Shown: one piece after another, positions 57,343-64,000 of the stretch
How the letters are laid out: each line of letters begins with the position of its first letter
Numbering within the stretch: position 1 is the stretch's first letter
Assembly (NCBI RefSeq): GCF_000003815.2
Contig: NC_049997.1
Span: 12,333,106-12,397,105, forward strand
Reading direction: 5' to 3'
Source of the DNA: Branchiostoma floridae
Lineage: Eukaryota > Chordata > Leptocardii > Amphioxiformes > Branchiostomatidae
DNA: 64,000 bases
Made by a program: the position numbers and the translations under genes
The notes under the pieces: model-generated
Seen by the model: only the letters and a program-made list of their open reading frames with translations
Database searches by the model: none
What the model was told of the DNA's origin: nothing

Positions 57343-57368
57343 GGGGTTTAAATCTCTCCGTCTGGATC

Positions 57369-58012
<644 letters not shown>

Positions 58013-58375
58013 ATGCCGCCAAGTGGAAAAGCTGCTAAGAAAGCTGGCAAAGCCAGGCCCGCTGGAGACAAGAAGCGCGGAAGGAGGAGAAAGAGAAGGG
58101 AAACCTTCGGTGTCTACATCTACAAGGTGCTGAAGCAGGTGCACCCCGACACCGGTGTCTCCAGCAAGGCCATGGGCATCATGAACTCCTTCGTCAACGA
58201 CATTTTCGAGCGCATCGCCGCCGAGGCTTCTCGTCTGGCTCACTACAACAAGCGCTCTACCATCAGCAGCCGCGAGATCCAGACCGCCGTGCGACTCCTG
58301 CTACCGGGCGAGCTGGCCAAGCACGCCGTCAGCGAGGGCACCAAGGCCGTCACCAAGTACACCAGCTCCAAGTAG
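58013..58375 (+). CDS. Histone H2B (unit D)
   Basis: Intact 120-residue protein identical to unit A, with the arginine-rich N-tail. Confidence 0.98.
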   Translation: MPPSGKAAKKAGKARPAGDKKRGRRRKRRETFGVYIYKVLKQVHPDTGVSSKAMGIMNSFVNDIFERIAAEASRLAHYNKRSTISSREIQTAVRLLLPGELAKHAVSEGTKAVTKYTSSK

Positions 58376-58399
58376 ACCTACGGCACAAGCTATAACCCC

Positions 58400-58415
58400 G
58401 GCCTTTTTCAAGGCC
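58400..58415 (+). terminator. Histone 3' stem-loop (H2B, unit D)
   Basis: GGCCTTTTTCAAGGCC plus ACCCA. Confidence 0.93.
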
Positions 58416-59251
58416 ACCCACATCCTCACAAAAGAGCTATACCAGTCACGCTTTCCATGACCCAACACACGCACACAAATCACTAACCTGTGACCGCAGG
58501 TACTATTGCACCATTTCCGGTAAAATAACACACCAACTAGAAGTCACACCAACTACCCGTCTATACATCAACAGAAGGAAAACAAAGGAAGGATATCATT
58601 ATGACGCAATAAATTTCGAACACAATTGCAATGACATATGTACGTCCCTTTTGACGTTCTTTAGAACAATGCCCGGATCGCACGGCGTTGTCTTTCTCTG
58701 CAACGTAAACAGACAATGCCTCAGGTTTACGTGTAGCCAAACTTTTGGGTGCAATTTGGGTAGCTTTACTTTACTTTTGTCGATGAATCGAAATCCCCGA
58801 TGGCGAACAAAGTATGATTTGGGTCATCAGGTCGCATTACACCAAAAGCGAACATAGAAGGCATGATTTGGGTCATCAGGTCACAAGGCCGTCTTACCAT
58901 TTGCGCGGACTAATTCACCGTCTTCTCCCCAGCCGCAAAATTCAACACAACACAACAAACATCGCCATCCAAATTAAAACGGACATAGTCTTACAACATT
59001 TACAACAATTGCGCACTCCATCACATACAATCAACAATCTAGTACACCCCACAACAACACGAACTACTTCGTGCCCGAACTACATATGTCATCCAGCTAG
59101 AACATTACGTTACACGGTCAGTTTATTAGAAGAAAATGATTTGTTTTCCCTCGAATTATCATTATTCCTCCTTGTTTGTCTTGTCGGCGGGATACGCTCG
59201 GCATGGCATTGTCTTGCGCACCTCGTGTGGGCTGGGGGATGGCGTGCTCCC

Positions 59252-59310
59252 ATTGGCTAGTTGTGGCGGCGGCCAAGACTCCTCGTAGGTCCGCAGGGCG
59301 AATATTAAAG
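59252..59310 (+). promoter_or_regulatory. H4 promoter (unit D)
   Basis: Inverted CCAAT, GGTCCG (59288-59293) and ATATTAAAG. Confidence 0.6.
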
Positions 59311-59316
59311 CGCTGA

Positions 59317-59700
<384 letters not shown>

Positions 59701-59735
59701 AGGACCCGACGGACTCACCATCGCAAGCGAACCCC

Positions 59736-59751
59736 GGCCCTTTTCAGGGCC
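59736..59751 (+). terminator. Histone 3' stem-loop (H4, unit D)
   Basis: GGCCCTTTTCAGGGCC plus ACCCA. Confidence 0.95.
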
Positions 59752-60375
59752 ACCCAAATATCCAAAAAAGAGCTGTATCTTCTCACCATACGATCGCACA
59801 CATGAACACACCTGACTTTTATAACAATACACAAATGATGATAAAGAACAATTGAATGAATGAATGAATGAATTCCTATATTGCTGAGCTTAAGAACAGA
59901 CCTCAACACATGTATATGAAGGTATCACGGGTCTAGTCAAACATAGTATCGAATAAAGACAAAGTCAAACCCAAGCCGGCCACGCAAGCACTCAGCAACA
60001 ACCGTGACCCCACCTCCGTTCTATATATTGATACTTTTGTGCGTCGTTAGTTGCCGAGAAATGCGTTTGAGTGAGACACAAGCGTACATATGTGTGTTCT
60101 CTATGAAATTCGAGTTTACGTGTTAGAAATTCATAAAAGTCACCCATTCCTAATTTCCTTTGCAAACTGGATAAGCCGTTGAACGTGGTCGAACGTCCCC
60201 GCTCACTTCCGAAGCGTGCTTACCGAAAAGATGTCAAATATCTCAAGATCTAAATACCACCGGCCAGCCGCTACCATGAAATTAGTAAGTGGAACATGTG
60301 CTTCTGTACGGAAACCGGTCCAATGTTGTGTTTGATGGCCGGGAAAGGAGAAATTTCACCGTAAAGTTAGAAAAG

Positions 60376-60383
60376 AAACACAA
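60376..60383 (+). promoter_or_regulatory. H1 box (unit D)
   Basis: AAACACAA at the same distance from H1 as in units A and B. Confidence 0.6.
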
Positions 60384-60518
60384 ATTTCGCCGGTACGGAC
60401 AATAGGACACAGACAAGCTGTCGTGTTTCCGATCACGTCCGCACCGTGACTACTTGTACGCCAGCTTGACAAGATGTCGGGTTCATTTGCACGTCTATCG
60501 GAGACTTGTCACGCCAGC

Positions 60519-61094
60519 ATGTCCGCCGCAGCATCGTCCCCCAAGAAAGCCAGCAAGCCCAAGAAGGCTCCTGCGGCTCACCCGCCCACCACCGCCATGA
60601 TCACGGCGGCTGTGGAATCACTCAAGGACCGCACGGGTTCTTCGGTGCCGGCCATCAAGAAGTACATCGCCGCCAACTACAAGTTCGACGTGGACAAGAA
60701 GTCTCACTTCATCAAGCGGGCCCTGAAAGCCTTGGTGGAGAAGGATACCCTGGTCCAGGTGAAAGGAACAGGGGCGTCGGGATCCTTCAAAATCAACGTG
60801 GCAGCCAAGAAGGCCGCCGAGAAGGCCGCCAAGAAGACTACCAAGAAGCCGGTCAAGAAACCCGTGGCCAAGAAGGCCGCCAAACCCAAGACCACCAAGC
60901 CTAAAAAGCCCAAGGCTAAGAAGGCTACCACCCCCAAGAAGTCTACCAAGAAGCCAGCGGCCAAGAAGTCTACCAAGAAGACTCCGGCAAAGAAACCTGC
61001 TGCCAAGAAAGCTGCCACCAAAAAGACCCCGGTAAAGAAGGCCGCCAAGAAGACGGCGCCCGCCAAGAAGGCGACCAAGCCCAAGAAGAAGTAG
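60519..61094 (+). CDS. Linker histone H1 (unit D)
   Basis: Intact, same 191-residue protein as units A and B (in-frame alternative ATG at 60474). Confidence 0.9.
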   Translation: MSAAASSPKKASKPKKAPAAHPPTTAMITAAVESLKDRTGSSVPAIKKYIAANYKFDVDKKSHFIKRALKALVEKDTLVQVKGTGASGSFKINVAAKKAAEKAAKKTTKKPVKKPVAKKAAKPKTTKPKKPKAKKATTPKKSTKKPAAKKSTKKTPAKKPAAKKAATKKTPVKKAAKKTAPAKKATKPKKK

Positions 61095-61125
61095 AGACCT
61101 GACCGTCACATTTTCTGCAAACCCC

Positions 61126-61141
61126 GGCCCTTTTCAGGGCC
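61126..61141 (+). terminator. Histone 3' stem-loop (H1, unit D)
   Basis: GGCCCTTTTCAGGGCC plus ACCCA. Confidence 0.95.
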
Positions 61142-61651
61142 ACCCACATCCTCTCAAAAGAACTATGTCAATCACGTCTCAAAGTTATACTTTTTCCACA
61201 CGAATACACGCTATCCCGCCAAATAATTGATAATGAACGAAATATAAGATACAATGTAAGATCCTCCCTCCCACACACATACACACATACACGGACGATG
61301 GTGAGGGAAGACCTTTATTGTAGATACATACAACAACCAGACGACAAATGACACATTAGATACGTGAAATGTATTGAATATCTACCAAAAACTAACGAAT
61401 GAATGAACACACGCGCACACGCTATCAGAATATTGTTACAGAAGACGTCGCCGATATTGACGATATTCATTTATCAACCCAAAACTTGACTGTGCAGAAA
61501 TGTGTCTCGTTTAAACTGCTATCACTTGTAATCTCCCATTGTAGCCAATAGCCATTCTTTAGTGTTCAAGTTCCTTGCCACATTCTTCGGCAGGAGCCCA
61601 AACCGTGCCGAGCTTGCTGCAAAAAACGGATCCTAGAGTCAAGAAAACTGA

Positions 61652-61747
61652 CCAATGGCAAGGTCTGATTTGGGCAAGAGAACCAATCAGACGTCAGAGT
61701 GGCGTCCAATTGAAATCTGCGGACATCTAATTAGCGGGTCTTATAAA
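61652..61747 (+). promoter_or_regulatory. H3 promoter (unit E)
   Basis: CCAAT boxes and TATAAA (61742-61747). Confidence 0.8.
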
Positions 61748-61799
61748 TTCACACTCCGCCGTGCGCCGACTACTTTCATTGTCTTGCACTTGAGCGTAG

Positions 61800-62222
<423 letters not shown>

Positions 62223-62250
62223 GGAGGATCAGAACAAGATCGACAACCCC

Positions 62251-62266
62251 GGCCCTTTTCAGGGCC
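62251..62266 (+). terminator. Histone 3' stem-loop (H3, unit E)
   Basis: GGCCCTTTTCAGGGCC plus ACCTA. Confidence 0.95.
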
Positions 62267-62854
62267 ACCTACATATCCCAGAAAGATTTATATCGTTCGC
62301 GTTTCTTGCAACATTTGAATCAGAATCCCTGTTACACAGAGTTTACACGTTTGCCCCCCTCCCCCTCATACTTGCACACACAAACCAATCAGCCGACAGG
62401 GGATTAAATCAGTACTTGTGAAATAATAAGACTCCCAGCCCCAAACAACCTAGAAATCAAATAAAACAAAAAAGAAACTTGTTTTCCACGTTTTAACCAT
62501 GCGTTTCTGACCGCGAAAATACAACGCACGCTCTCCACGTGTTTTATCTATCGTTTTCTCTGACCACGCGTACATATAATGTAGAGGTATGTCAGCTAGC
62601 AGGAAGCGACACACTGTAAGGAAGACTATACTGCGGTCATTTCTGACGCGATACGGCAACCATTCTTGCTCACAAATGTCATGCTCAAGGTTGTCTGTCA
62701 GGAATATAGAAAAGATACAGATTTGTCTAGGCAGATGTGCGTGTTTTTTGTTTTGGTGTGTGCATTTATTTTCTGTATTAGTTTTCTTATAGAATAGCTG
62801 TATGTAAAGCTTAGTTAAGTGATCATGATACAGTTCTTTCGAGAGGATGTGGGT

Positions 62855-62870
62855 GGCCCTGAAAAGGGCC
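62855..62870 (-). terminator. Histone 3' stem-loop (H2A, unit E)
   Basis: Minus-strand GGCCCTTTTCAGGGCC. Confidence 0.95.
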
Positions 62871-62896
62871 GGGGTTTAAATCTCTCCGTCTGGATC

Positions 62897-63904
<1,008 letters not shown>

Positions 63905-63928
63905 ACCTACGGCACAAGCTATAACCCC

Positions 63929-63944
63929 GGCCTTTTTCAAGGCC
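63929..63944 (+). terminator. Histone 3' stem-loop (H2B, unit E)
   Basis: GGCCTTTTTCAAGGCC plus ACCCA; the window ends soon after, in the H2B-H4 spacer. Confidence 0.93.
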
Positions 63945-64000
63945 ACCCACATCCTCACAAAAGAGCTATACCAGTCACGCTTTCCATGACCCAACACACG

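Overview
The window looks like animal nuclear DNA, probably from a lancelet (Branchiostoma). It holds interrupted genes with GT-AG introns, abundant DNA-transposon remnants, one young LTR retrotransposon, a tandem array of replication-dependent histone genes with stem-loop 3' ends, and a recognisable first exon of the mitochondrial complex I gene NDUFB9. The lancelet call is an inference from overall character. No species-diagnostic sequence was tested.

Layout. 0-7.3 kb: one inverted-repeat transposon remnant and the last coding exon of a class A GPCR on the minus strand (2648-4212). 7.3-14.2 kb: a complete ten-exon carboxylesterase/cholinesterase-family gene on the plus strand, whose exons join into 591 codons with an intact Ser-Glu-His triad. 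14.5-15.1 kb: a tandem array of decayed copies of the last coding segment of another gene. 15.13-30.41 kb: histone cluster 1. 30.4-34.9 kb: a palindrome, a tRNA-derived SINE, and a second copy of the esterase last exon and flank, carrying a 0.93 kb non-autonomous transposon that is absent from the first copy. 34.56-42.71 kb: an unrecognised minus-strand gene with at least four coding exons and transposon-filled introns. 45.40-51.91 kb: a Ty3/Gypsy element with LTRs that read as identical. 51.9-53.7 kb: a hAT-like element. 53.9-54.4 kb: a promoter with the palindrome TCTCGCGAGA and exon 1 of NDUFB9. 55.4-64.0 kb: histone cluster 2, running off the window.

Histone organisation. The complete unit is about 5.53 kb and reads H3(+) H2A(-) H2B(+) H4(+) H1(+). 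H2A and H2B diverge from one shared promoter that has an octamer. Every gene ends in the conserved stem-loop followed by a purine-rich element, as expected for S-phase, non-polyadenylated mRNAs. Only some units are whole. Cluster 1 starts with a 150-bp H4 fragment. Two of its units share one deletion that removes H2A and half of H2B, and one H4 copy is frameshifted by a 35-bp duplication. In cluster 1 a 3.45 kb contig flanked by two 100-N gaps interrupts the array at a point where the histone sequence on either side rejoins without losing a base, so that contig is probably misplaced. The stretch from the H3-H2A spacer through H3 is nearly identical in both clusters.

The most unusual items are the unit-level rearrangements in the histone array, the segmental duplication bracketing cluster 1 with a filled and an empty transposon site, the non-autonomous element with internal palindromes, and the textbook -1 frameshift site in the Gypsy element. 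I did not find a convincing new defence or enzymatic system.
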